Positions 34,798 through 45,700 are shown, counted from the stretch's first letter. The stretch: 64,000 nt of DNA from Verrucomicrobiaceae bacterium (GCA_016795365.1 JAEUHN010000051.1:1-64000), one strand, 5' to 3'. Notes: a model not told the origin generated them from the letters alone. Program-made: numbers and translations.

Positions 34798-35547
34798 CTA
34801 CACCAGAGCCCGCACGATGATGAAAACCACCGAAGGTCCGAGCAAGCACCCGAGGCCGGTGTAAAAGGTGGCGGTCATCGCGCCATACGGAACGAGCTTG
34901 GGATCAGTGGCGGCTAGTCCGGCCATGACGCCGCTGTTGGTGCCCATGAGTCCGCCGAAGATCATGGCGGAGCGCGGGTTGTTGAGGCCTATCGACTTGG
35001 CCAGGAACGGCGTCGCAATCATCACGAGGATCGCTTTGACCAGTCCAGCGGCAACACTGAGCGCGATGACCTCGCTGCTGGCTTCGAGTGCGCTGCCGGT
35101 GACCGGTCCGACGATGTAAGTCGCAGCGCCCGCACCGATGGTGGTGATACTCACAGCATCGCGATAACCGAAGGCATACGCGACAGCTCCGCCCACGAAG
35201 AACGAGACGAAGAGTCCCGTGAACAGCGATACCACGCCGATGACGCCGCTCTTGGTGAACTCCTCCATGCGCACACCGAAGGCCGTGGCGACGATGGCCA
35301 GGTCGCGCAGCATCGCGCCTCCCATCAAACCCATGCCAGAAAGCATCGGAATGTCTGCCACGCCTTGTTTACCACCCGCAAGGGCCGCCATCAGCAGCCC
35401 CAGCAGGATAGCAATGGCACTGCCGTGCAATCGACCACGCGTGAGCTTCTCCGAAGCCCAATACGAGATCAGCATGGTCAGCCCCACAACCGCGAAGGCA
35501 GTGAGCAATCCGTTCTTGGTCAACACGATGTCCAGTAACTGCATCAT
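34798..35547 (-). CDS. madM: Malonate carrier subunit MadM
   Basis: 249 residues, strongly hydrophobic with about seven to eight membrane segments. It carries the recognisable MadM sequence features GMGLMGGAMLRDLAIVATAF, GAGAATYIVGPVTGSALEAS and SAMIFGGLMGTNSGVMAGL, and ends in a transmembrane helix. MadL and MadM together form a sodium-dependent malonate importer, described in Malonomonas. The start overlaps the madL stop by 4 bp. It is followed after 47 bp by the MatB-like gene. Confidence 0.9.
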   Translation of the reverse strand: MMQLLDIVLTKNGLLTAFAVVGLTMLISYWASEKLTRGRLHGSAIAILLGLLMAALAGGKQGVADIPMLSGMGLMGGAMLRDLAIVATAFGVRMEEFTKSGVIGVVSLFTGLFVSFFVGGAVAYAFGYRDAVSITTIGAGAATYIVGPVTGSALEASSEVIALSVAAGLVKAILVMIATPFLAKSIGLNNPRSAMIFGGLMGTNSGVMAGLAATDPKLVPYGAMTATFYTGLGCLLGPSVVFIIVRALV

Positions 35548-35912
35548 GGCTCCTTCCCTCCCTGACCGAACCGGGCAAACACACCCACCAAGACAAAACA
35601 GACCGCCACACCCAACGCGCCAGCCAGAATGGCCATCACACCGCCGCTGAGAGCACCAAGCACGTTTTGACTCGCCGCCATCGCGACCACGATGGGCACA
35701 TAGATTTGCCCCCAGAACGTGATGCCGCTCTCCGTGGGCGGCTTCATGAGTCCGCGACGCTGCAAGGCATCACAGCCAAGGATGAGCAGGATCATTGCGA
35801 TACCCACCCCACCGACGTCCGCATCCACTCCGAGCAAAAAACCAACGAAACGCCCCAGCGACAGGCCGATGAGTAGGCAGGCAGATAGAAGAGCAGTTCC
35901 GTAAATGGGCAT
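35544..35912 (-). CDS. madL: Malonate carrier subunit MadL
   Basis: 122 residues, four predicted membrane helices, of the MadL family: GTALLSACLLIGLSLGRFVG, the loop LGVDADVGGVGIAMILL, RGLMKPPTESGITFWGQIYVPIVVAMAASQNV. It is the first gene of a madL-madM-matB run, reading in one direction with overlaps. It is the small partner of MadM. No malonate decarboxylase (Mdc/Mad) subunits are seen on either side, so uptake appears paired with activation by the ligase instead. Confidence 0.9.
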   Translation of the reverse strand: MPIYGTALLSACLLIGLSLGRFVGFLLGVDADVGGVGIAMILLILGCDALQRRGLMKPPTESGITFWGQIYVPIVVAMAASQNVLGALSGGVMAILAGALGVAVCFVLVGVFARFGQGGKEP

Positions 35913-35945
35913 GGGCCGCGATAAGAGCGGTAATCATTGAAGCCG

Positions 35946-38900
35946 TCAATGCTGCCGCGCTTTTTGCACTTCTTCGATGGACCTGGCGATGTTCGTCTTC
36001 CACACGCCTTGGAGCTTGTCGGGCTCGGTGCGATTCAGAGTCTTCAAAGCTTCGTCAAACTGGCCGCGACGCGTCTGGATGCGGGCGATTCCTTGCAACG
36101 CGGAATACTCGTCGGCACCACCGATGCGGATCTTTCCTTCAAGGATGGCCTCGTAAGCCTCGAGAGCCTTGGCGTCATCTTTGAGGTTGGTCTCGCGGTT
36201 TTGCGCGAGAACGAGCAGGACAGACTCACGAGTGCGCTGATCGCCGATCCACTCAGAAGCCATGCGAAGATCGCTCTCAGCCATGTCGCCGTTTTTGATA
36301 ATCGAGTAGGCGCGGCCTCTGGCATGCAAACCATCGCCACGCTTCCAGAACGGCCACTTGGAGAAGTCTTCGGCACCGAACTGCTTCACGACTTCAGCCG
36401 CCTGAAAGTTGGCGAGCAGGTTTTGCATCTGCGCAGTCTTCTTCACCGAGTCGATGGGGATCTGATCGATGAAGCTGGCCTTACGATCTTGCAGGGCCGC
36501 TTGTTCGAGGGCAGCGGACTTTTGGAAGTCGGTAACCTTGCCAGCTGCGAGGGCGAGGAAGGGCTCGGCTTTGCGCTTCTGTGCTGCGTCACGAAAACCG
36601 ATGGCAAAGTCAGTGACGCTTGGGTCCGCATCGAACTGATGAGAGCGACCATCGTAGAAGTGAGCGAACTTCATCGGCTCGTGGTAGTTATCCACGCCAG
36701 TGGGCGAGAAGGCGCCGTGCTCCTGACCGTCTTCGCGGATGCGCTGCCGGCAGAGATTGATGTGCCAGGGCAAACTCTGCGTGGGCTTGCGTCCGATGAT
36801 CTGATGCAGCGGATCGTTCTCATCAGTCGTGACGGGAAGTCGGATCTCCACTGTCCAATGATCATCTTCAATGCGCGTGGCGACCTCTGCCTTTGAATCC
36901 CACGTGAACCACTGTCCTCGGGCTGTCCCACGATCAAGATCAACGACGTGGCCAGAGGGACTGATGGCAATGGCGTAGTAGGAATGCGTCTCGGTGGCGA
37001 TCTGAAGTTCGATGGCGTCACCGAGCCAGATCGCCTGATCGTCATCGCGTGTGGAGGTGATGTTGGGCTTCTCGCCACGATGTTCATCACAGCGAATGGC
37101 GAAGACGACACTGCTGCCCTGCCATCCGGCCTTAAAGGAAGTGCCAAAGGTGGGCACGCGTCCGGTTTGCAATTCGCGGAACTTGCCCGTGGCGGCCACA
37201 GGGCAGTTTTGCCAGTAGTCGTCGTCCAGCTTGCCGTCGATGACGATGTCTTTCGCATCGCCCACAAGACGAAGCGTGGGCACGGGACCGCGCTTCTGAC
37301 CAAGTTGATGCGACTTCATGCGCAGGCCTTTGAGGAAGTCATCGATCAGGGCAAGCCGTTTGCCGAACACGCTCACAGCATCGGCTTTGGCCTTCGCCTT
37401 GTCGAAGAGTGCGAGAGCTTCATCGGCTGTCGTCTTGTCCTCATCCATGGTTTTCCAGTTGCTCTCGCAGAAGGTGAAGAAGTTCAGCATCTCAGCCTCA
37501 GCGGGGCCGTAGAAAAGGCGGCAATACTCTTGGAGTGCTGCCACAGGCTCGTAACCAGGCCAGTAGGCGCGGGCAGTGAAGTAAACGAGGAAGTGATTGA
37601 AGCCGATGCCGACCTTGTCGAAGTCCTGCCGCACGGTGAGCCAGATGTCTTCGCCACGTGACATGCCCTTCGTGGCCGCCACCGTTTCTCCCATCGACTG
37701 CTCTGCAAACGCGGGCAGATACCAGCCGCGATCCGTGAAGGGATAGTTCTCGAAGTTGATGATCGGGTTGCTGGTCTTCGCGGCCCATGCAGCACGCAGC
37801 GCTTCAGGTGCGGCCTCGCCCTCGGCTTTGTTGCCCGCTTTGTTCATGGGGCGACGGCCACCGACGATGCCGACGAGCACGTTGGGCTCCAGTTGTTTGA
37901 TCTTCAGCGGCGGCAGAGTGTAAACACCGTAGGCACAGTTCAGAACCTTCGCGTGCGGATGAGTCTTGCCGACTTCCTTCGCCACCCGATTGACGAAGTC
38001 CCACACATAGTCGCTGAGGAGGCCGCGCTCGTTGCGCTCGGGCGAGTCTTTGCCTTTGCACTTCTCGCATTGGCAAATGGAGGTGTAGCCATCGGGCGGC
38101 ATCATGGAAACGCTTTCCAACTGGAAGGTGTCGAGCAGCGCCCGCGCATAGCGCACGGTCTCGCGGAAGAGTTCGTCGTTCGAGTAGCACAGCTGACACT
38201 TGGAGTCGCCGGGCTTGAAGTCGGGCTTGCCACCGTAGATGGCGAACCAGTCGGGGTGCTTCGCGAACACTTCTTCACGGTTCGTCATGTTCGCCATGCC
38301 ATGGGCGATTTGCAGACGCTCATCATTGCGAATGCCGAGTCGCATCGCCCAAAGCGAGGTATCAGGCCCGCAGGTGGCGAAACGGAAGTTGAACTGTCGC
38401 AGTGCAAAGTCGGGCTTCACTGTCTCATCCAGTTTTGGCAACTCGATAGTCTTCATCGTGGGCAGCACTTCGCCGAGTTCACCGGGCAAATACCAGCGAG
38501 CGCCGAGGCGATGCAGAAACGCCGTTACGGCATTGAAGCTCCCGCGTTCGTCGAGACCCCAGACATCGAGCGTTTCGCCATCGAGAGTGACTTTGCTTCG
38601 GTGCTTATACAAACCGGGAGCCGGCAGCCCATACGGCGCGGCGACGATCTTTTCCCACTCCGCCTGCGCTCGCTGGATGTCGCCGTTGTGGCGTGCAAAG
38701 GGACCCACCGGCGCGAAGTCCGCGTCATCGCCGATCAGCGCCAGCCAGTCCGCTCCGCTAGCCATGCGATACGCACCGTCCGCAAGTCCGTCGGCTTTCA
38801 CCGGCGATTGAGCGCTGGCTCCGATGAATACCTTGAGTGCCGTGCCTGAAGGCTGTGTGACAATGGGCAGCCTGGCACCACTGATCTTTTCGATCTGCTG

Positions 38901-39044
38901 CCGAAACTCATGCGCTGCAACGCGTGCCATGCGCGTGGGTTTGTCGCTGATGACAATCTCCGCACGAGGCTGCCCGTCTTCGACGAGGAGAGGCTGAGCG
39001 AATGCCGCTGAGGTGAAGAGAACAACAAGGAAAGTTCTTAGCAT
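35946..39044 (-). CDS. DUF4838 secreted protein with CBM9-like and TPR-like C-terminal parts
   Basis: ATG 39044 gives 1032 residues with a signal peptide (MLRTFLVVLFTSAAFAQ). An alpha-glucuronidase-like N-terminal domain (LLVEDGQPRAEIVISDKP) is followed by DUF4838 (HRLGARWYLPGELGEVLPT; AHGMANMTNREEVFAKHPDWF; MMPPDGYTSICQCEKCKGKD, the CxCxxC site). Next is a CBM9-like domain (DGKLDDDYWQNCPV; YYAIAISPSGHVVDLDRG; LPWHINLCRQRIRED), and about 220 residues of helical, TPR-like repeats (EALKTLNRTEPDKLQGVW). It is the longest of the three DUF4838 proteins here and has the extra C-terminus. Likely a glycosidase-like enzyme of the periplasm or cell surface. Confidence 0.88.
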   Translation of the reverse strand: MLRTFLVVLFTSAAFAQPLLVEDGQPRAEIVISDKPTRMARVAAHEFRQQIEKISGARLPIVTQPSGTALKVFIGASAQSPVKADGLADGAYRMASGADWLALIGDDADFAPVGPFARHNGDIQRAQAEWEKIVAAPYGLPAPGLYKHRSKVTLDGETLDVWGLDERGSFNAVTAFLHRLGARWYLPGELGEVLPTMKTIELPKLDETVKPDFALRQFNFRFATCGPDTSLWAMRLGIRNDERLQIAHGMANMTNREEVFAKHPDWFAIYGGKPDFKPGDSKCQLCYSNDELFRETVRYARALLDTFQLESVSMMPPDGYTSICQCEKCKGKDSPERNERGLLSDYVWDFVNRVAKEVGKTHPHAKVLNCAYGVYTLPPLKIKQLEPNVLVGIVGGRRPMNKAGNKAEGEAAPEALRAAWAAKTSNPIINFENYPFTDRGWYLPAFAEQSMGETVAATKGMSRGEDIWLTVRQDFDKVGIGFNHFLVYFTARAYWPGYEPVAALQEYCRLFYGPAEAEMLNFFTFCESNWKTMDEDKTTADEALALFDKAKAKADAVSVFGKRLALIDDFLKGLRMKSHQLGQKRGPVPTLRLVGDAKDIVIDGKLDDDYWQNCPVAATGKFRELQTGRVPTFGTSFKAGWQGSSVVFAIRCDEHRGEKPNITSTRDDDQAIWLGDAIELQIATETHSYYAIAISPSGHVVDLDRGTARGQWFTWDSKAEVATRIEDDHWTVEIRLPVTTDENDPLHQIIGRKPTQSLPWHINLCRQRIREDGQEHGAFSPTGVDNYHEPMKFAHFYDGRSHQFDADPSVTDFAIGFRDAAQKRKAEPFLALAAGKVTDFQKSAALEQAALQDRKASFIDQIPIDSVKKTAQMQNLLANFQAAEVVKQFGAEDFSKWPFWKRGDGLHARGRAYSIIKNGDMAESDLRMASEWIGDQRTRESVLLVLAQNRETNLKDDAKALEAYEAILEGKIRIGGADEYSALQGIARIQTRRGQFDEALKTLNRTEPDKLQGVWKTNIARSIEEVQKARQH

Positions 39045-39172
39045 AGCGAGGCCAGAAACGGAGGTGCCAGGCATCAATTGACAAGTTTCTGTCGTGGGCG
39101 CATCGGCAATTCACGTCCTCGCCGACCGTGATCAGAAGTCAGGCATCAAAGACTTCCGTGAGCACTCGCGAA

Positions 39173-40405
39173 CTACTCCACGAGTCCCCTGCCCTCTGTA
39201 TCTGGCGCCCACCAAATGACCACCAAACCCAACGCATAGATCATGGCGCACAGAGTTCCCACTCGGGAATAATCGCCGCCGAGCGCAGCGAAGAGAAAGC
39301 CGGCTCCAAGCACGCCAAAGGCCGTGGCGAAGCGCCCTGAATTGTAGGCAAGACCACTGCCAGTGGCACGGACGCGAGTGGGGAAGAGTTCGGGCAGATA
39401 CAAGGCAAGCCAGCCAAAAAAGAGCGTTGCCACCAGTCCCTGAGTGAACACCACAGCATGGAAGCCTGGGCGCAACGGAGCCGTGAGTTGAAACATGCCG
39501 ATCGTGATCACCACCGTGGCTGCGCTGATCAGCGCGTAGCTCCATCGGCGTCCCATCCAACTGGCGAATTGCGCCCCGGCAAAACTGCCAAGGGTGGCCC
39601 CGAGCGCCCACCATCCCTGCGTGGCTGCTTTGTAGCCGACGTTCGAAGCACCCGCGACCTTGTCAGCCCAGGGGATCATCCACTTGCTAGCCGACCACGC
39701 GCCGACCATCGGGATCGCGCTGAGGAGGATGCCCACGAGCGTGAAACGAATCAGCTGCGGCTGAAACAACTCGCGCAGGGGTGCCGCGTGCCCCTTCGAA
39801 AGTCCTCGGCTAGCCAGCCACTTCGGCGACTCCGGCAAGGCAACGAGCACGAAGAGACCAAGCAGCGCTGGAACACCTGCAAACTGAAACACCCAACGCC
39901 ATGAGTCGGGCGTGATCGACCACTGACGTGCCAGCTGAGAGAGCAATAGGATACCTGCATTGAGCCCGGCCATCATCGCACCCGAAACGAGTGGCCGCGA
40001 GGCACTCGACCAGCACTCGGAGACCAAGGCGATGCCATTGGGCCACAAACCACCCACGCCGAGACCCACGAGAAAACGCAGCACCAGCATTTGCTCCTGA
40101 GTGTGTGCGTAGGCACCGAGTGCGGCGAAGACGGAGTAGAACAAGATGCACACACCCATCGCCCTCGTGCGTCCCACTCGATCACCAAGCGCTCCCAGAG
40201 CAATCCCACCGATCGCAGCCCCAAGCATCAGCGCTGCCGTGAAACGCGCGAACCATTCGCCTCCAAGCTCAGGCGTGAAACTGCTGCCGAGCAGGCTCTT
40301 CGACACGGAGAGCGATGCGATGGGCATGAGCCCCAACTCCACCCCATCGAAGACAAGGGCCAGGAAACAGGTGACGAGCACGAGGTATCGTTGAGTGCGG
40401 TTCAT
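39173..40405 (-). CDS. MFS transporter (organic acid/sugar type)
   Basis: 410 residues, about 12 membrane helices. The signature GALGDRVGRTRAMG between helices 2 and 3, FLVGLGVGGLWPNG in helix 4 and LPELFPTRVRATGSGLAYNSGR in the second half are typical of the aromatic-acid/sugar:H+ symporter branch. It overlaps the upstream dehydrogenase gene by 4 bp, so transport and oxidation of one compound may be linked. Substrate cannot be read from sequence; a hydroxyacid is the reasonable guess. Confidence 0.88.
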   Translation of the reverse strand: MNRTQRYLVLVTCFLALVFDGVELGLMPIASLSVSKSLLGSSFTPELGGEWFARFTAALMLGAAIGGIALGALGDRVGRTRAMGVCILFYSVFAALGAYAHTQEQMLVLRFLVGLGVGGLWPNGIALVSECWSSASRPLVSGAMMAGLNAGILLLSQLARQWSITPDSWRWVFQFAGVPALLGLFVLVALPESPKWLASRGLSKGHAAPLRELFQPQLIRFTLVGILLSAIPMVGAWSASKWMIPWADKVAGASNVGYKAATQGWWALGATLGSFAGAQFASWMGRRWSYALISAATVVITIGMFQLTAPLRPGFHAVVFTQGLVATLFFGWLALYLPELFPTRVRATGSGLAYNSGRFATAFGVLGAGFLFAALGGDYSRVGTLCAMIYALGLVVIWWAPDTEGRGLVE

Positions 40406-41223
40406 GGTTCGATGATGGCTTTGATGACCGCGCTGTTATCCGCATCGCCCAGACCCATGGCCTCAGCCTTTTCGAGCAAGGCACGATGAGTCTCCGTCAG
40501 CGGCAGGGGAATGGGGCTCGCCGCCAGCATGAGGCGCACATCTTTGAGGTGCTGGGAGAGCTTCGCCTGCGTGGAGAAATCCTGAGCTATCATCTTCTCA
40601 CCCTTGGTGTCCATGATGCGGGAGTAGGCCATGCTGCGCCGCATCACATCGAGCGTGTCGGCAAGATTCAGATCGAGCTGCTGAGCAAGGACAAGCCCCT
40701 CCGCCAGAGCTGCGCGATTGAGGCCGAGCACGAGATTGGTCACCAGTTTCATCTTCGCCCCGCTTCCCCAAGGACCCACATGAACCACATCTCGAGCAAA
40801 TCGGAGAAGGAGAGCACGGCAGCGCTCAAAGACCGTAGCTTCACCTCCGACCATGACGAGGACATCGTGCTTCAACAGCTGCGCGCTGCTACCCGAGATC
40901 GTCGCATCCAGATAGTGAACGCCTTGCCTCGCGAGATCAACGCCGAGGGCCGCCATCTCGCGAGGGTCGCCTGTGCTGGCATCAATGACGATAAGCCCAG
41001 GCCTGAGTGCGACCGACCCAAGCACTTCGCGCACGGTGCCGGTGTGCGGCAGGCAAAGAAACACTACCTCGCACTGATCAAACACTTCTGCGGAAGTTCT
41101 GGCATTCACGCACCGTGCGGCGTCCAGGTCCCAGCCATGCACCGCCCCCGTCATTTGCATCAAAGCCGAGCCCATCAGGCCCATGCCAATGATGCCGATG
41201 GAGGTAATGTGGGGTTCGATCAT
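40402..41223 (-). CDS. Beta-hydroxyacid dehydrogenase (3-hydroxyisobutyrate/tartronate-semialdehyde reductase family)
   Basis: ATG 41223 (MIEPHITSIGIIGMG) gives 273 residues; frames that start further upstream cross a promoter region. The Rossmann motif is GIIGMGLMGSALM, followed by FLCLPHTGTVREVLG, the HIBADH segment DATISGSSAQLLKHDVLVMVGG and GSGAKMKLVTNLVLGLNRAALAEGLVLAQ with the catalytic Lys. Members reduce or oxidise beta-hydroxyacids with NAD(P). It is slightly short (typical 290-300) at the N-terminus, but the fold is complete. It is coupled to the MFS transporter by a 4-bp overlap. Confidence 0.88.
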   Translation of the reverse strand: MIEPHITSIGIIGMGLMGSALMQMTGAVHGWDLDAARCVNARTSAEVFDQCEVVFLCLPHTGTVREVLGSVALRPGLIVIDASTGDPREMAALGVDLARQGVHYLDATISGSSAQLLKHDVLVMVGGEATVFERCRALLLRFARDVVHVGPWGSGAKMKLVTNLVLGLNRAALAEGLVLAQQLDLNLADTLDVMRRSMAYSRIMDTKGEKMIAQDFSTQAKLSQHLKDVRLMLAASPIPLPLTETHRALLEKAEAMGLGDADNSAVIKAIIEP

Positions 41224-41331
41224 GATGAGGAGAGCTATGGTGCAGCCGACAGCAACCAGTTGATCGGATTTGCAGTCGCTTGTCGAGCGATTGCTGGTTG
41301 TAGGCACCCCAGGTTGCAGCGATGAAAACCC

Positions 41332-42552
41332 ATGGATGCCTATTTCAAACGACTCGGGGATGAAGTGCTGCGTGAGTGGAAAGGAGCGAATTTTTCGCTC
41401 GAGAAGTTCCCCGCGATCGCACAAGCGCTCGTCGATGCGCGTCCGCCGCAGAAGCATGTAAAGTTGCCCCGCCTGATGCGCGAATTCCTGACCAACGATG
41501 ACCAGCCCTTGCAGTCGCAATCAGGCTTCGGCCAGCCCGAGATCATCGCCTACGACCACCCGCGTTTTTACATTCAGCTGCTCTTCTGGATGGAGGGCAC
41601 CACTGACATTCATCAGCACGAGTTTTCCGGCGTCTTCCATGTGCTGCATGGCTCCAGCATCCATGCACACTACGACTTCGAGAACTCGCGGTCCATCACG
41701 CCCCACCTTCGCGTGGGAGATGTGCGGATGAAGAACATCGAGCTGCTTGAAACCGGACGCACCGTTCCCATCATCTCGGGCAAAAGCTGCATCCATTCGC
41801 TGTTCCATCTGGACACACCTTCGGTGACAATGGTGGTCCGCACACAGCACGACCCAGGCACGGGACCCCAGTTCAACTACCTGCCCCCGCATGTCGCGAT
41901 GGACCCCATGCACAGCGACACACTGACGATGCGCAGGAAGCAACTGCTCGACGTGATGGAGCAAACCGGCGATCCCGACTACGCCACCATCGTGAGCAAG
42001 ATGATCGCGGACCTCGACTTCGAGCGCGGCTTCTTCATCCTCCAGAGTGCGATGGCCCACCTTCGCGATCTCGACGAATGGAGTAGCGTGCTCAAGATCT
42101 TCGAGCAAAAACACGGCAAGCTCGCCACAGGCATCGGTGCCACGCTCGACGAAGGCATTCGCCGTGATTTGATCAAAGAACTGCGCGGCCCCATCAATGA
42201 TCCCGAGCATCGGTTTTTCCTCGCCCTGCTCATGAATGTCACTACCCGCAAGGACCTTCTGCGTCTGGTGAAGCAGCGCTTCCCTGACGACCCTCCCACC
42301 GATGTCATTCTTCGTTGGTGCGAGGAGTTGAGTGGTGAGTCTGACTTCGGCATCGAGATCCTAGATGCGCAGTTTCCCCATGAGATCCTACCAGAAACAG
42401 ACGACCCCGTTGATCTATTCCTCCAAGCCTTCAGGCATTTCGCATCCGGCAACAAAAAGGTGCCCTCGTTCCTTCGTCCGCTCACTATCCGACAACTGGA
42501 GGCGATCCGCCACGCCTTTGCCAACTCGGCCCTTCGAGTCTTGGTGAACTGA
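41332..42552 (+). CDS. Cupin-fold protein of unknown function
   Basis: 406 residues, no signal peptide. Residues ~80-180 contain a cupin-like metal site: GTTDIHQHEFSGVFHVLHG (HxH...) and later PIISGKSCIHSLFHLD (PxGxxH-like), as in cysteine-dioxygenase-type cupins. The following ~200 residues are helical, without recognised motifs (DPDYATIVSKMIADLDFERG; WCEELSGESDFGIEIL). It is transcribed alone, divergent from the dehydrogenase/MFS operon across about 108 bp. Metal binding is plausible, the reaction unknown. Confidence 0.7.
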   Translation: MDAYFKRLGDEVLREWKGANFSLEKFPAIAQALVDARPPQKHVKLPRLMREFLTNDDQPLQSQSGFGQPEIIAYDHPRFYIQLLFWMEGTTDIHQHEFSGVFHVLHGSSIHAHYDFENSRSITPHLRVGDVRMKNIELLETGRTVPIISGKSCIHSLFHLDTPSVTMVVRTQHDPGTGPQFNYLPPHVAMDPMHSDTLTMRRKQLLDVMEQTGDPDYATIVSKMIADLDFERGFFILQSAMAHLRDLDEWSSVLKIFEQKHGKLATGIGATLDEGIRRDLIKELRGPINDPEHRFFLALLMNVTTRKDLLRLVKQRFPDDPPTDVILRWCEELSGESDFGIEILDAQFPHEILPETDDPVDLFLQAFRHFASGNKKVPSFLRPLTIRQLEAIRHAFANSALRVLVN

Positions 42553-42723
42553 TCAGGGGGCTTGTCATCGCAAGCATCCGCCTGCGTGACACCGGACAAA
42601 TGAGGGCATCGCAGTTACTGTGGGCCATCGCGCACAGCGCAATCACCTTGTGCGATAGAAGCCTGTTGTCGCACCCATGGTCATGAAACGATCAGACACC
42701 AACTCTGTAGGTGCCAACGACGG

Positions 42724-45700
42724 TCACTTCAGCTCCTCAATGAACGTTACCAAGTCCGCCATCTCCTGGACGGTCATCCCTTGCTCCAAGCCCTCCGGCA
42801 TCAGGCTCTGGCCGCTGGAAGATGAACCTTTGATGTTGCTGCGCTGAATCGTCTGCGACACGCCGGCCATCATCTTCAAGGTGAGACTCGTGGCGTTGTC
42901 TTCCGCGACCACGCCGGTCAAGGTCTGGCCGTCCTTCGTGTTCACGATGTAGGCGATGTATTGCGCGGCGACTTCTTTGTTTGGCTCCAGGATCGCGGTC
43001 AGGATGCCGTCGCGGCCCTTCGTCTTCACAGTGATCAAGTCGGGGCCGACCTGGAGTCCCATCGTGCCCGCACGATGACAGGCCATGCAGCGCGAGATGA
43101 ACTGGTTCTGGCCACGCGTCGCGTCACCCTTGAGGTTGAGCGCGGGCTTGAATTTGGCGACGACCTCTTCACGCGATGGCGGGATCACGGAGGCGAGCAC
43201 CTTCTTCGCCACATCGGCGACTTTGACGCTCTTGTGATGCACGAGCGACTGCACTTGCGAGGCGCTGAGATCCGAGGGCTTGATGGCATCGGATTCCAGC
43301 AAGGCGATCGCACGATCCTCACGCGAGAACATCACGTCCATCGCAGTGGCTTTCGTCTTCGGGCCGTAGTTGGACCAACCGCTCAGCAAGGTCTTCGTCG
43401 TCGCGGCGGACGAACTCTGCGCAAGCTGCTTCAGCCCAGCGAGTTGAACATGATCGGGCTGGCCTTTGGCGAGGCACTGCTGCAAGGCGGCGGTCGCTTC
43501 CTTGGACGACGTGAGGCCGAGTAACTCGATAGCTTCGAGGCGTGCGGATTCGGAGGCCTTGGCGTCGGTGCTGGTGCTCGCAGCTTTGGTGAAGACGGCG
43601 GCGAGCTTGCGGCTGGTGTCAGCTTTCTCGATGCTGGTGCCAGCGCGCTTGAAGCCCGTAGCGACGGCGCGAATGGCATCGATCAAGGCAGAGCCCGACA
43701 GGCTGCTGACCTTGCTGACCACGGTAGAAGTGCTGTCGCCGTGCATGGGCATGGAGGCGAGGACTTCGATCAATGCCACGGGGGTCTCGGCGGTGTTCTC
43801 ATTCAGCAGCTTGAAGACGACATCGTGAACCACCGTGGTGCGCGCACTCGCCACCGCAGCGATCAAACCTTTGCTGCCGGAAGAGGTGCGGACGACATCG
43901 GCCAGGGCATTGACGATCTTCTCGTCGATGGCGTCGGGATTGGAGCCATACTTCTGATCGCCCAGGGTGCCGAGCGTCAGTGCTGCTTGATAGCGTGTGC
44001 GAGGCAGTTGCTCCTTTGCCGTAAGCTTGACGATCAGCGGCACCAGCTTGTCGGCAGCCTTCGATGAGGCTGCGATGACATCTTCCGAGAGACTGCACGC
44101 GCGCTCTGAGACCTTCGCGTCGGAGTCGCTCAAGGCTTTCGCCAGCGACTCTGTGCTCAAAGCCCCGGCTCCTTTCAGTGCACCGAGCGCATAGATCTTG
44201 GCCAACGCATTGTCCCCACCGAGCAGCTTCTCCAGCAGCGGGATCGCGGCTTTGTCGTTGCGCTCATAAAGCAAACGTTGCGCGGTGTCGCGGTGCCAGC
44301 CGTTGGGGTGAGCAAGTGTCTCCACAAGGTCTTCGGTGCTGGCGTCCGCCAGGTTGACGCGAGTCCCTCGCCATTTGTCGTGAGCGTCGGGCACAATGCG
44401 ATACACGCGACCACGGTCGTTGCCGTTGTTGAGGTCGATGTATTTCTTGATCTCGTCGGGGATACTCCAGGGGTGCTCGATCACCTCGCGATACATGTCG
44501 ATGATGTTGAGGCAGCCGTCGGGCGCGTTGGCGAAGTTCACCACGCGCACCCAGGTGTCCTTCGACGCAGCGAACTCAAAGCCTCGTTCATCGGCGGGAC
44601 GTTCGCCTTCAAGCGAGATGCCGTCCGCCGTGGGGCGGATGATCTTGCGATGCACGAGCTGACCGCCCGCATCGCCGCTGAAGCTGTTATTCACGAAGTC
44701 GGGGCCATACGCATCGCCGCGATAGATCGTCGTGCCCGTCGCACCGGTGAAGTAGCCACTCACGCGACCGCCCCCCTCGACTGCGCCCTTCACCACACCG
44801 GCGATGCGCCAGCGGGTGCGGATGATGCGCCAGGGTTCGTCCGGGCTGATGCGGAAGACTTCCGCCGCGCCGCCATCCACGGCGATGCTCTGGCGCGCGC
44901 TCGGCATCTGGAAGTAGGGATTGCGACCCGCATACTTGTCGTCGTAAACCCAGTATTGCAGGTGGTCCGAGTTCGAGCAGCCGAACTTGCGACCGTAGTT
45001 GTCAAAGCTCTGACCATACTGCGCGCCGCCGCCTTCCAGGCCGAAGTCAAAGGTGCGTGGATCGAACCAGAAGTCCTTGCCGCCGAGTTCGATGCCCTTC
45101 AGCTCGGGACGCTTGAGACAAGTCATCACGCCGCGATTGCCACCGCCAGCGAGGATGTGAATGCGATTGTCCTGACCCCACTGCGGGCTGTTGGCCAGGC
45201 CTTGCACGTTGAGCAGTTTCAAGCCGGTGCCGAAGCCCGTGAAGACCTTCTCGCGCACGTCGGCCTTGCCATCGCCGGTCGTGTCCTTGAAGAACCAAAG
45301 GTCCGGCGTGGCGATGACGAAGACGCCGCCGTTCGCGCAGATCAATCCCGTGGGCCAGGGAAGGTCGTCTGCGAAGACGGTGCTCGTCTCGAAGTGTCCA
45401 TCGCCGTCCTTGTCCTCCAGCATCGACACGCGACCGAGGTGCGGCGTCACATCGCGCATCTCCGAGTAGTCGATCATCTCGCACGCGAACATGCGGCCGC
45501 GCTCGTCGTAGCTGATCGCGATGGGCGAGCGCACCTGCGGTTCGTTGGCGGCGAGTTCGAGATGGAAGCCCTTCTTCACGTTCCAAGTCGCGATCGCATC
45601 CTTCAGCTCGACAGCGGGATAACGCGGCAGGTCCTTGGCGGGATCGACAGCGACGGCGTTCTTGGTTTCACCATAGGCCTTGGCGTAGGTGGTCTTGGAC

